Positions 52,973-61,524 of a stretch of 64,000 bases of DNA are shown in pieces (position 1 is the first letter of the stretch; each line of letters starts with the position of its first letter). The translations under genes were made by a program, and so were the position numbers. A model generated the notes under the pieces. The model ran no database searches. It was not told where the DNA came from and was given only the letters and a program-made list of their open reading frames with translations. Origin of the DNA: Vreelandella alkaliphila (GTDB lineage: Bacteria; Pseudomonadota; Gammaproteobacteria; Pseudomonadales; Halomonadaceae); contig NZ_JABASV010000005.1 of the NCBI RefSeq assembly GCF_016107625.1, positions 1 to 64,000 on the forward strand, in the 5' to 3' direction.

Positions 52973-53767
52973 TTACACACTTACCGACTGGCGAATGAGC
53001 TGTGCTTTTTCCAACAATAACGGTCGATACGTTTCCAACAGCGTAGGCATATCCACACGGGCGGCATTGGTACTGATATTCATCGCGCCGATCAGTTTTC
53101 CATGGGTATCAAACACGGGTACAGCAATCGAGCGCAGGCCGGAATCCAGCTCTTGATCGGTAATCGCATAACCCTGTTCCCGTGCTTGCTGAATCGCCGC
53201 TTTTAGTGATGCGCTATCGGTAATGGTTTTGTCGGTATAGCGCGTCAAGGTGAGCTGACTTAGGTAGCTATCCAACTCGCTATCCGGCAGTTGGGCAAGT
53301 AGCACTCGACCCATGGATGTGTATGCCGCCGGTAGGCGAGTGCCGACGGAAAGCGTGATCGCCATCAAGCGGTGCGGTGCAGCTGAGCGGGCCAGATAGA
53401 TAACGTCGTCGCCATCGAGTACCCCAAGCGATGAAGATTCACCACACTGGCGGGTAATATCCTCCAGATACTGCTGAATGACGCCTCGGTAATTATTAGA
53501 CGCTAAATAGGAGTAGCCTAGCTGCAGCACTTTGGGGGTTAGCTCGAAGTAGCGTTGCTGTTTGCGCACATAGCCAAGGGCGTGGAGCGTCAGTAAAAAT
53601 CGCCGTGCTTTCGCGCGGTTCATTCCTGTACGCTCGGCGACTTCGCTGAGTGTCATCCGCGTGTGCGTCTCATCAAACGCCATCACGACTTCCAGCCCGC
53701 TGGCCAGCGCGGCAACAAAATCACGATCCGTCGGTTTTAAAGCATCTTCTGGTAGGGCATTACTCAT
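52973..53767 (-). CDS. IclR-family regulator (PcaR/PcaU/PobR-like)
   Basis: 264 residues from ATG 53767. Winged helix with RMTLSEVAERTGMNRAKARR and FLLTLHALGYV; ligand domain with SLGVLDGDDVIYLARSA, LPAAYTSMGRVLLA and DQELDSGLRSIAVPV, the Ser/Gly-rich pattern of the beta-ketoadipate regulator group. The frame is open for another 39 codons, but a strong IclR-type palindrome at 53816-53834 lies in that part, so I place the start downstream of it. It probably responds to an aromatic acid or 3-oxoadipate-like compound and controls part of the hydroxyquinol region. Confidence 0.85.
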   Translation of the reverse strand: MSNALPEDALKPTDRDFVAALASGLEVVMAFDETHTRMTLSEVAERTGMNRAKARRFLLTLHALGYVRKQQRYFELTPKVLQLGYSYLASNNYRGVIQQYLEDITRQCGESSSLGVLDGDDVIYLARSAAPHRLMAITLSVGTRLPAAYTSMGRVLLAQLPDSELDSYLSQLTLTRYTDKTITDSASLKAAIQQAREQGYAITDQELDSGLRSIAVPVFDTHGKLIGAMNISTNAARVDMPTLLETYRPLLLEKAQLIRQSVSV

Positions 53768-53815
53768 GAGTGTCTCGGCTGCGTCAATGTAGGTACGAGG
53801 CGAGAAAATAACATT

Positions 53816-53834
53816 TTGTTCGAATGGCGAACAA
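53816..53834. promoter_or_regulatory. Candidate IclR-type operator
   Basis: TTGTTCG-AATGG-CGAACAA, perfect 7-bp arms, 49 bases before the proposed IclR start. GTTCG/CGAAC half-sites are typical of IclR/Pca-type operators, so autoregulation is likely. Confidence 0.65.
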
Positions 53835-53977
53835 CAAGAGGCGTTGCTCAGCGGTAAATCGGAGTTGACTTGTGGAAGCTTCATAAAGGCCTAGAGGCAA
53901 GTCTTAAGAGATCGCTAGCGAGTATTTTCGTCTATGGAGGGGGCATCAGCGCTCATATACCGCTCTTTCCATCTATG

Positions 53978-54004
53978 AAAAAGGGTGGACCAAAAGGCCC
54001 ACCC
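53978..54004 (-). terminator. Terminator for the second small exported peptide gene
   Basis: On the minus strand GGGTGG-g-CC and GG-t-CCACCC form an 8-bp stem with one mismatch and a TTTT loop, followed by TTTTT. It lies 34 bases after the stop of the minus-strand gene. Confidence 0.85.
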
Positions 54005-54037
54005 ATTAGCAAATTCCTGACTTAGGAAGGTTGCTGA

Positions 54038-54214
54038 TTACTTCGAATTTCTAATCGGTAACTCAGAAGCACTGAACGTGCTCGCGTCGGTTTGGTGTTG
54101 TGCTGATGAATCAGGGTAGGCGATCTGATTGGCTTCACCAGAGCCGCGCTCGGCAAGTGCTACACCTGAGAATAAAATTAGGGCGGCTGCTGCTACTGTA
54201 TTGATTAACTTCAT
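54038..54214 (-). CDS. 58-residue exported peptide, copy 2 (ERGSGE...NQIAYP family)
   Basis: 58 codons from ATG 54214. Signal peptide LINTVAAAALILFSGVALA with predicted cleavage before ERGSGEANQIAYPDS; the mature peptide is about 37 residues, hydrophilic, without Cys. It is the same length as the gene at 38868-39044 and matches it over the whole signal peptide and the ERGSGE-NQIAYP core, while the tails differ (SELPIRNSK here, ADLPDRNR there). The frame continues 18 codons upstream without a ribosome site, whereas GAGG lies nine bases before this ATG. It has its own terminator. Function unknown. Confidence 0.85.
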   Translation of the reverse strand: MKLINTVAAAALILFSGVALAERGSGEANQIAYPDSSAQHQTDASTFSASELPIRNSK

Positions 54215-54603
54215 AACTTTTAACCTCACGTTAAATAAAACGTCTCTACATTTGCGATGACTGTTCATCGCTATATGGACGACGAGAGATATTGTAAGCA
54301 GGCTAACATAATTATTAAATTGATTAAAAGTACTCGAACCATTCTATTATTTAGAATGGTTGTTGAGGGGCGGCGTCGGGGACTAGGATTGGTCACTAAC
54401 GCATAAAAACGAGGTGTGACGAGTGAAACGTCACGCGACTCCCGTGAGGTCAAACAACAGCTTTGCGTTAGGTAGCGGGTGGTAGGGGCAAATGGTTGCG
54501 AACAGGGCAATGCGTTTGCCAAGCAAGACCGAGAGGCGCTTACTTGGCAAGGCAATGAAGTAGTGAACGGTGAAGTAATACGTGGTGGAGCAGTACGCTG
54601 CGC
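54215..54603. other. Intergenic region without a supported gene
   Basis: About 390 bases between two minus-strand genes. A minus-strand frame of 94 codons at 54271-54555 has no ribosome site and an unlikely composition, so I do not call it. The region should hold the promoter and leader of the small peptide gene. Confidence 0.5.
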
Positions 54604-55365
54604 TTAGTTTAGCGTAGCTTCAAGGCGCTCGGCTCGTTCACCCGGAGCGGGGTGGCTGGAGAAGAAGCTGCTGTTGTTGCCGTATGCTGCTTCCAATTTG
54701 CGTAGCGCAGTCAAAGAGGCTTCTGCATTCAGGTTGTACTGCTGCATCAACTCAACAGCGTAGTCATCAGCTTCATTTTCCTGGCGTTGGGAAAACTGAG
54801 CATTCACCAGCTTTTCGCCCAGCTCACCAAGTTCAGAGCTGGACAGTGCCGCAGCAGTAGCACTTCCGCTGGCAGCGGCGGCTTCACGTGCAGCCGATGC
54901 TGCGTAAGCAACTTGGAAAGCACGCTTGGAGTGTCCCAGCGCCACGTGGCCAATCTCATGAGCGATAACGTAACGTACTTCATCGTCTGTCATTGCGTCC
55001 ATTAGGCCGGTATGCAGCCGGATAGAGCCGTTGGGTACCGCAAAAGCGTTGATGTCATCCAACTGATAGACATTGAACTCAAGATCGTTTCCGTCGATAT
55101 TTTCCCAACCCTGGGTCAGGCTTGCCAGCCGCTCGGCATATTGACTGTCACTGGCGACAAGCTGGTTTTCGGCATCAAGCTGGGCAATCGTTTGATCACC
55201 TAGTTGTTGCATCTGTTCGTCACTCATGGTGACAGCGCCTACTAGGCCGGTGCCAGCGGAGAGCATACCGCCCATGTCTGCACCTGATTGACAGCCGCTG
55301 AGAGTGAGTACGGCAGCTAAACCTAAGGTGCAGAATGTAGAGCGTACTAAGGGCGTTGTTTGCAT
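54604..55365 (-). CDS. M48-family metalloprotease lipoprotein (LoiP/YggG-like)
   Basis: 253 residues. Lipobox LSGC with Cys25, so it is anchored in a membrane, probably on the periplasmic face. Zinc motif HEIGH at 136-140; the third ligand is a Glu in QENEADDYAVELM. The ending SSHPAPGERAERLEA is typical of the family. LoiP-type proteases cut misfolded outer-membrane or periplasmic proteins and work in envelope quality control. Stands alone. Confidence 0.9.
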   Translation of the reverse strand: MQTTPLVRSTFCTLGLAAVLTLSGCQSGADMGGMLSAGTGLVGAVTMSDEQMQQLGDQTIAQLDAENQLVASDSQYAERLASLTQGWENIDGNDLEFNVYQLDDINAFAVPNGSIRLHTGLMDAMTDDEVRYVIAHEIGHVALGHSKRAFQVAYAASAAREAAAASGSATAAALSSSELGELGEKLVNAQFSQRQENEADDYAVELMQQYNLNAEASLTALRKLEAAYGNNSSFFSSHPAPGERAERLEATLN

Positions 55366-55572
55366 CGCCAGTTCCTTTGTCGATAAATAATAGACGTTGT
55401 GAATTCAACATGGCGCTTATAAAAGCGCGCTAACTATACTGTATGCCGCTATGTGGCTCTATACTTCAAACAGCGGATTGAGGGCTATCTTCATGAACAA
55501 GTGCAACATGTAGCACATCAGGTTTATTAACTCTCGACTAAACGACGTTGGCCTTCAGAGTGGCGCTTGTTT

Positions 55573-55590
55573 AGGATCAAGGGTGATCCT
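55573..55590. promoter_or_regulatory. Palindrome just upstream of metY
   Basis: AGGATCA-AGGG-TGATCCT, 7-bp perfect arms, ending 23 bases before the metY start. This is close enough to act as an operator or as a leader hairpin controlling translation. The gene has no obvious Shine-Dalgarno of its own. Confidence 0.45.
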
Positions 55591-55613
55591 TCATCAACTA
55601 GCGAGCCGTTCTT

Positions 55614-56888
55614 ATGAAGCCTGAAACCATTGCCCTCCACCATGGCTATGCGCCTGATTCACAAAACGCAGTTGCCGTGCCGATCCACCAGACCACGTCG
55701 TTTTCATTTGATAGCGCCCAGCACGCGGCGGATCTATTTGATCTGAAAGTGGAAGGGAATATTTACTCGCGTATTATGAACCCAACCTGCTCGGTGCTGG
55801 AGCAGCGGGTGGCTGCGCTAGAAGGCGGCATTGCAGGATTGGCGGTGGCGTCTGGGATGGCTGCGATTACTTATGCGATCCAAACCATCGCTGAAGCAGG
55901 CGATAATATCGTTTCGATTAGCGAGCTGTATGGCGGCACTTACAACTTGTTTGCCCACACCTTGCCACGCCAAGGTATTCAAGTCAGGTTTGCCGATAAA
56001 GATGATATCGACGGCATCGAAGCGTTAATTGATGAGCGTACCAAAGCGGTGTTTTGCGAGAGCATCGGTAATCCATCCGGTGGCGTGGTGGACCTGCAAA
56101 AGCTAGCTGACGCGGCACATCGCCATGGGGTACCGGTGATTGTTGATAACACCACTGCAACGCCGTTCTTGTGTCGGCCCATTGAGCACGGAGCGGATAT
56201 TGTCGTTCACTCGGCCACGAAATATATCGGTGGCCACGGGACTACGGTGGGCGGCGTGATTGTTGATTCAGGCACATTCCCCTGGGCGGAAAATGCCAGC
56301 CGTTTCCCGCTGCTTAACGAGCCAGACATCTCCTATCACGGCGTTAGCTATACCCGCGATGTGGGCGACGCCGCCTTTATTGCCCGTGCTCGCGTGGTAC
56401 CGCTACGCAACATGGGCGCAGCGCTTTCGGCTCAAGCGGCCTGGAACCTGCTTCAGGGGCTGGAAACGCTGTCACTGCGTATTGAACGCATTTGTGCCAA
56501 TGCGTTAGCCGTTGCCAAGCATTTGGAAAACCATCCGTTGGTCACCTGGGTGCACTATGCAGGTTTGGAAAATCACCCTGACCATGCGCTGGCCAAGCAT
56601 TATATGAATGGCCATGCCTCGGGAATTCTTAGCTTTGGCATTGAGGGCGGCCAGGCCGCAGGTGAGCGCTTCTACGATGCCCTGTCGCTGATTTTGCGTT
56701 TGGTTAATATCGGCGATGCCAAGAGCTGCTCTTCGATTCCAGCATCTACTACCCACCGCCAGTTAAATGAGCAGGAGTTAAAGGCCGCAGGTGTTACACC
56801 GGATATGGTGCGCTTGTCGATTGGCATTGAGCATATCGACGACCTGCTAGCAGATATTGATCAAGCGCTAGCGGCTTCTCAAGAGTAA
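55614..56888 (+). CDS. metY: O-acetylhomoserine sulfhydrylase (MetY)
   Basis: 424 residues, the length of MetY. PLP-dependent Cys/Met metabolism fold: the PLP Lys at 203 in VHSATKYIGGHG, YSRIMNPT near 51, SGMAAITYA near 80, and VDNTTATPFLC near 178. The enzyme joins sulfide, or methanethiol, to O-acetylhomoserine to give homocysteine or methionine. No other methionine gene is adjacent. A palindrome lies directly upstream and a long hairpin follows. Confidence 0.92.
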   Translation: MKPETIALHHGYAPDSQNAVAVPIHQTTSFSFDSAQHAADLFDLKVEGNIYSRIMNPTCSVLEQRVAALEGGIAGLAVASGMAAITYAIQTIAEAGDNIVSISELYGGTYNLFAHTLPRQGIQVRFADKDDIDGIEALIDERTKAVFCESIGNPSGGVVDLQKLADAAHRHGVPVIVDNTTATPFLCRPIEHGADIVVHSATKYIGGHGTTVGGVIVDSGTFPWAENASRFPLLNEPDISYHGVSYTRDVGDAAFIARARVVPLRNMGAALSAQAAWNLLQGLETLSLRIERICANALAVAKHLENHPLVTWVHYAGLENHPDHALAKHYMNGHASGILSFGIEGGQAAGERFYDALSLILRLVNIGDAKSCSSIPASTTHRQLNEQELKAAGVTPDMVRLSIGIEHIDDLLADIDQALAASQE

Positions 56889-56921
56889 CGCGCCTCTAAT
56901 TCGGATGCTGTCCGCGTTTTC

Positions 56922-56966
56922 TAACGCTAGGTGATAAATAGTTAACTACTTGATCGCCTAGCGTTA
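56922..56966 (+). terminator. Long hairpin after metY
   Basis: TAACGCTAGGTGAT pairs with ATCGCCTAGCGTTA: 14 base pairs with one G-T, and a 17-base loop, 34 bases after the metY stop. No clear T-run. The remaining gap up to 57249 shows no gene. Confidence 0.6.
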
Positions 56967-57249
56967 TTACGTTGAGTAACGCAGCTTTTAATCGCTACTT
57001 TTTTTGCGCGCCCCTTCGGCTAAGTGCATGACGTTAGAGGCTTCGATCCGGTTCAAACAAACGGGTAGGGGCTGATGTTAGGCATGTCTCAACGTTAGAT
57101 ATCACTTTAAATTTGACGGTATTGCTAATGCTATCAAAACTAAAGCTAGCACCATAAAGCTAATTCCATAAGCGATAGCAGCGATGCAGGCGCTTTCCCA
57201 TAGAGTGGGATCACAATAACTAACAAGACCTATCAAAGAGGAAACTGTC

Positions 57250-57897
57250 ATGGAGTTGAATCACATCTTGTCGACTCATCGTCTAAAGGCGGCGGTAGTG
57301 GCTAGCGTACTACTTTTTCCTGCCGCACAAAGCGTATTAGCGGATGAGGTTGTTGAACAGATCGAACTAGGTCTTGAACTCTATCAAGAGCAAGAGTACG
57401 GCGCGGCAATTACCGAGTTGGAATTTGCTATTGAAGATATGCGCAAGATGATGTCAGGCCTGATTGCCCAAACCTTCCCTGACGCACCGGAGGGTTGGAC
57501 GGCACATGAAGCGACCTCAGGCGGCGCAGGAGGGGGAGCTGCCGCCATGTTTGGCGTTGGTGGTACGTCGCTTGAGCGCGCTTATCAACAAGATGACGGC
57601 GATGGTCAGATGACCGCTAGCATGATGCTTGATAGTCCTCTGATACAAAGCATGGGGGCAATGTTTAACAATCCGGCAATGATCGCCGCGCAGCCTAATA
57701 TGGAGCGTGTTCGTTTGGGGCGTGAAGCGGCAGTGGTGAAGTGGGAGCCTGAACGCTCCCGTGCAGAAGTGACGCTATTACTCGATGGTCGAATTATGAT
57801 GCAGGTGAAGGGTGAAAACCTGGAATCCCAAGATGTCGCCGTCGACTTAATGCGTGACTGGGATCTTGCTGCTGTACGTGAGCAAAGTGCTCGTTAA
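57250..57897 (+). CDS. Uncharacterised exported protein
   Basis: 215 residues with a signal peptide (LKAAVVASVLLFPAAQSVLA). The mature part begins with an acidic helix containing a single TPR-like element (EQIELGLELYQEQEYGAAI), followed by a Gly/Ala-rich hinge (GGAGGGAAAMFGVGG) and a beta-rich end (AEVTLLLDGRIMMQVKG). GAGGAAA lies upstream of the start. It precedes another exported protein gene by 197 bases and both may be co-regulated. I do not recognise the family. Confidence 0.75.
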   Translation: MELNHILSTHRLKAAVVASVLLFPAAQSVLADEVVEQIELGLELYQEQEYGAAITELEFAIEDMRKMMSGLIAQTFPDAPEGWTAHEATSGGAGGGAAAMFGVGGTSLERAYQQDDGDGQMTASMMLDSPLIQSMGAMFNNPAMIAAQPNMERVRLGREAAVVKWEPERSRAEVTLLLDGRIMMQVKGENLESQDVAVDLMRDWDLAAVREQSAR

Positions 57898-58094
57898 CGT
57901 CGCCTCGTGCATGTTACTCCACGTAATCAACAGCTCTGGCCGAGACGAGATAAGTAAGCTGCTGAATTTTATTAATAAAAAAGCTATACGTTAGCTGTGC
58001 ACTAAAGCGAACTCACCCCGTTTCAGCAGCGTAATAAGCAACGAGAAAATCAGTGACGACGGATTAGATAGGTGATGAAACAGGAGAAAAATAA

Positions 58095-58601
58095 ATGATA
58101 AATCCACAACGATACGTGAGCGGTGCACTGTTACTGGGTGGGCTTATGTGGGTGGGCGGGCACGCCGTTGCCGATGAGATCAGCGGCACGCTAGATGGAG
58201 AGTCTAAGGAGTGGCATGTCGTTACTCACTCGGAAGGTTCTACGGCTAACTTTAGTGAGTTAATGCCGGGCATGATGGATGTCACTATTCAGGGGCATCG
58301 AGAAGCGAAATTCGAAACCCAGGGCACGCTTAGCATTAGCTTTATAGTGATGAACGGCGACACAGGTGATGCCTCAGTGAGCTACTTTCCTGAAAACGGA
58401 ATGTTGCCTCATTACGGCACAGAGCAAGATGTGCCCATTGATATAGAGCTGCTGGATATCGATGGTGACACTGGCCGAGTAAAAGGCCGCGTTGTAACGT
58501 CGCTTGCCTATTTGGCGTCTATGTCAGACGACTATGATCACAGCAATACCATGGATATTGACGTGTCTTTTGATGCGACGTTGGTGCGTGAAGAGTACTG
58601 A
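58095..58601 (+). CDS. Uncharacterised exported beta-rich protein
   Basis: 168 residues, signal peptide with hydrophobic core VSGALLLGGLMWVGGHAVA. The mature protein is acidic, has no Cys and alternates hydrophobic residues as in a beta-sandwich (TLSISFIVMNGDTGDASVSY, then GRVKGRVVTSL). GGAGAAAA precedes the ATG. Nothing in its context gives a function. Confidence 0.75.
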   Translation: MINPQRYVSGALLLGGLMWVGGHAVADEISGTLDGESKEWHVVTHSEGSTANFSELMPGMMDVTIQGHREAKFETQGTLSISFIVMNGDTGDASVSYFPENGMLPHYGTEQDVPIDIELLDIDGDTGRVKGRVVTSLAYLASMSDDYDHSNTMDIDVSFDATLVREEY

Positions 58602-58708
58602 TTAGCAGTAGCCGTCTACTTCTCAATAACTTCTCAGCGACTTCTCAATCTTGTTCCGCCTCAACGCTGAGAGCGAAGAGGCGGTAACGCGAAGCGAGAC
58701 TTACATGC

Positions 58709-59620
58709 TTAACCTGCAGCCAGCGTATATAGAAACTCTAGCCCCAACGTGGCTGCGGCGAGTGACGTGATATCGCCATGGTCGTAAGCGGGGTTGACCT
58801 CAACAACATCCATACCTATCAGCTCCATGCCCACCATGCCGCGGATCACTTTTAGCATCAGGTCGGTAGACATGCCGCCACATACTGGTGTCCCGGTGCC
58901 TGGCGCGTAGGCTGGATCTAAGCCATCAATATCCAGGCTGATATAAGCTGGATGATGGCCAACACGTGCACGGATGCGTTCCAGTACGGCGGCAGGGCCG
59001 TGATCATTTACCCAGTCTGCATCCAGCACTTCATAAGGGTGGTTATGGCGATCATAGCTGGTGCGAATACCAATTTGCAGCGAGTGCTCCGGCACTACCA
59101 AGCCCTCTTTTAAGGCATGGTGGAAAATAGTGCCATGGTCAAAACGCGTGCCTTGCTCGTAGGTGTCGGTGTGGGCATCAAAATGGATCAATGCCAGTGG
59201 GCCATGCACCCGAGCATGAGCGCGTAGCAGGGGCAGGCTGATATAGTGGTCGCCGCCCAGTGTCAGCATTTTTTTATCGGCTTTTAGCCACCGCAATGCG
59301 TGGGTCTCAAGGTTATCGACTAGGCTTTCCGGCTCACCGTAGGCGTAGTCCAGATTGCCCGCGTCACATACCCGCAGCCGCTCTTCCAGGGCGAAGTCCC
59401 AAGGCCAGCGTTTGCCTTCCCAGATCAGGTTAGCAGTGCTTTGACGAATGGCGTTTGGCCCCATGCGGGTGCCTGATCGTCCTGAACACGCTAGATCAAA
59501 GGGCACACCGCTCACCACGACCTCAGCATCGGTCGTTTTAGGATCCGTGGCCTTCGGCACGCCCATAAAGGTAGAGATAACATCACCAAACAGGCTTGGC
59601 ATGATCTGAGATGGGGTCAC
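58709..59620 (-). CDS. Ureohydrolase: agmatinase or guanidinobutyrase (SpeB/GbuA-like)
   Basis: 303 residues. All manganese ligands of the ureohydrolase fold are visible: His125 (GGDHY), Asp148, His150, Asp152 (HFDAHTD), Asp230 and Asp232 (SLDIDGLDP). It hydrolyses a guanidino compound to an amine and urea. Agmatinase, guanidinobutyrase and guanidinopropionase are hard to tell apart from sequence; the divergent LysR gene resembles the Pseudomonas aeruginosa gbuA-gbuR arrangement, which favours 4-guanidinobutyrate. No arginine decarboxylase gene is near. Confidence 0.88.
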   Translation of the reverse strand: MTPSQIMPSLFGDVISTFMGVPKATDPKTTDAEVVVSGVPFDLACSGRSGTRMGPNAIRQSTANLIWEGKRWPWDFALEERLRVCDAGNLDYAYGEPESLVDNLETHALRWLKADKKMLTLGGDHYISLPLLRAHARVHGPLALIHFDAHTDTYEQGTRFDHGTIFHHALKEGLVVPEHSLQIGIRTSYDRHNHPYEVLDADWVNDHGPAAVLERIRARVGHHPAYISLDIDGLDPAYAPGTGTPVCGGMSTDLMLKVIRGMVGMELIGMDVVEVNPAYDHGDITSLAAATLGLEFLYTLAAG

Positions 59621-59724
59621 CGAGCGTGTACTCCTATGGCGTGCAGTAGAAATAAAACAGGGGGATAGGGCTTGAAGTAGCGCGACGATAAGGAATTTTT
59701 AGAGATGAATGAAATGAATGTTTA

Positions 59725-59738
59725 GAATGAAACCATTC
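59725..59738. promoter_or_regulatory. GAATG/CATTC element in the divergent ureohydrolase/LysR promoter
   Basis: GAATG-AAAC-CATTC plus two further AATGAA copies just before it, in the 140-base gap between the divergent genes. A plausible LysR operator; short and therefore uncertain. Confidence 0.35.
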
Positions 59739-59760
59739 GTTGGATAAATAGTGAGGCGCT

Positions 59761-60699
59761 ATGCGTTCGCTTCGTCATTTTGATTTGAATCTTCTGCTGG
59801 TATTTGAAGCGCTAATGCGTGAGCGTCACGTGACACGAGCAGCGGAAAAGCTACATTTAAGCCAGCCCGCCCTTAGTCATGCCTTAAAACGGCTGCGGGA
59901 CGCGTTGGATGACCCATTATTAATACGTACCAACAATGGTCTACAGCCAACGCCTCGTGCGCTGGCGCTGTTGCCAGTCGTGCAGCAGGCACTGGCCATG
60001 TTGCAGGAAGGCCTCGCCCCGCCGATCAACTTCTTACCCTCCACCAGCGAGCGGCATTTCACCCTAGCCACCACGGATTATTTTGAAGAGGTGATGTATC
60101 CGGCGTTTCTTAGCCAATTGCTGGCTTACGCGCCGGATATCAGCTTTTCCATTGAGCTGATCACCCCCAACGTACTGAGTGAAGGGCTGGAACAGCGCCA
60201 AGTGGATATGGTGGTCGGGCTGGATAGCCAAAGTGTGCTGCCCAGTGGTGTCATACAGCATCTTTGGATGGATGAGGAGTTGGTTTGCTTGGCTGCGACT
60301 GACAATGAGCGCGTAGGTGATGCACTGAATATTCAGCAGTTTGCCTGTGAGTCCCATGTGGCACTGTCTGATATCAGCGGTTTAAGACCCAGTAACATCG
60401 ATAATTGTTTAGTGCAGCACGGCTTAAACCGCCGAGTGATTTCAAAGAACTTAAATTATATTGCGGCAGCGCGGGTCGTTGCGCTCACTGATGCGATCAT
60501 GACGTTGCCACGCCAAATGGCCGAGCGATTTATCACCATGCTGCCGGTGCGGATCGTCGCGCCGCCTAAAGAGTTACCTGTACTTAATATGACGCTGATT
60601 CAGCATGGGCTGTATGCCAACGATCCTGCCCTCATTTGGTTGACGCAATCGCTGATCGAGTTCGCTAACACCTTTAAGCAGAAAGCCGCTGAGCAGTAG
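59761..60699 (+). CDS. LysR-type regulator (GbuR-like position)
   Basis: 312 residues. Helix-turn-helix RHVTRAAEKLHLSQPALSHA, followed by LKRLRDALDDPLLIRTNNGL, the NodD/LeuO-like version of the family. Effector domain from about residue 95. It is divergent from the ureohydrolase gene with 140 bases between the starts and presumably controls it in response to a guanidino compound. Confidence 0.87.
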   Translation: MRSLRHFDLNLLLVFEALMRERHVTRAAEKLHLSQPALSHALKRLRDALDDPLLIRTNNGLQPTPRALALLPVVQQALAMLQEGLAPPINFLPSTSERHFTLATTDYFEEVMYPAFLSQLLAYAPDISFSIELITPNVLSEGLEQRQVDMVVGLDSQSVLPSGVIQHLWMDEELVCLAATDNERVGDALNIQQFACESHVALSDISGLRPSNIDNCLVQHGLNRRVISKNLNYIAAARVVALTDAIMTLPRQMAERFITMLPVRIVAPPKELPVLNMTLIQHGLYANDPALIWLTQSLIEFANTFKQKAAEQ

Positions 60700-60734
60700 C
60701 CGGGCTCCGCTTGGTGGTGGGAAGTTGCTTCACT

Positions 60735-60800
60735 AAAGGCGGATGACTCCGTAGTGGTGACCCCGTAGTGGTGACTTAGTAGAGATGACTTAGTAGAGTG
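60735..60800. repeat. Degenerate 14-base tandem repeat
   Basis: Four to five units with a period of 14: CCGTAGTGGTGACC, CCGTAGTGGTGACT, TAGTAGAGATGACT, TAGTAGAGTG, preceded by a weaker unit ending GGATGACT. It lies between the LysR stop and the response-regulator gene, 50 bases before the latter. Confidence 0.85.
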
Positions 60801-60852
60801 TTATAAAAGACACAGTAAGCGGGATTTAGCTAAACCACAGGCAACCATAATA

Positions 60853-61524
60853 ATGACAGCGACATATAAACTCCTGATTGCCGACGATCATCCCCTGGTG
60901 CGCGATGCCATGGCGCGAGTGATCCGTGAAGCTTACGCAGATGCTGAGGTTATCGAGGTAGAAGACTTTGATGCGGCCCTCGCCCATGCCCAGCAAGATC
61001 CTGATCTTGATTTGATATTGCTAGATTTAAATATGCCCGGCATGAACGGGTTAACAGGACTTTTGCAGCTGCGTAATGAGCAGCCTACGATTCCGGTGGT
61101 GATCGTGTCTGCGGAAGAGGATAAGCAGATTATTCTGCAAGCAGTCTCTTGTGGTGCGGCTGGGTTTATCACCAAGTCACTGCCCCGTGATCAAATGCGC
61201 CACGCCATTGCCCAGGTGTTGGAAGGCAATATCTTTCTACCTGCCGATGCCATGCGCGCACCGGACAGTATCCGCAAGCGTCGCCATCAGGACCAAGGGT
61301 TTACCGCGGAACAACTGCGCCTGCTGACCCGCAAGCAGCTACAAGTGTTGGAGCATATGACGCGCGGTGAATCTAACAAGATGATTGCCTATCACCTTAA
61401 TATTGCGGAAACCACGGTGAAAGCCCACGTGTCAGCGATCTTGCGCAAGCTGGGGGTGACCAGCCGAGTACAGGCGATTTTATCCGCCAACGATATCGAT
61501 TTTTCCCAGTTCCTCAATCGCTGA
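60853..61524 (+). CDS. NarL/FixJ-family response regulator, AgmR/ErbR-like
   Basis: 223 residues. Receiver domain with phospho-acceptor Asp58 ([13 protein letters not shown]), Thr/Ser in [10 protein letters not shown] and Lys in FITKSLP; C-terminal LuxR helix-turn-helix [20 protein letters not shown] followed by [14 protein letters not shown]. Over its length it closely resembles Pseudomonas AgmR/ErbR, the regulator of glycerol and PQQ-dependent ethanol oxidation. It converges on pqqF with an 11-base overlap of the coding ends. The partner kinase may be the partial hybrid kinase at the window edge. Confidence 0.87.
   Translation: MTATYKLLIADDHPLVRDAMARVIREAYADAEVIEVEDFDAALAHAQQDPDLDLILLDLNMPGMNGLTGLLQLRNEQPTIPVVIVSAEEDKQIILQAVSCGAAGFITKSLPRDQMRHAIAQVLEGNIFLPADAMRAPDSIRKRRHQDQGFTAEQLRLLTRKQLQVLEHMTRGESNKMIAYHLNIAETTVKAHVSAILRKLGVTSRVQAILSANDIDFSQFLNR

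Noticed and set aside
54271..54555. 94-codon open frame on the minus strand next to the small peptide gene
   Set aside because: No ribosome site, composition rich in Ser/Arg/Leu without a protein-like pattern, and it overlaps the expected promoter of the peptide gene.
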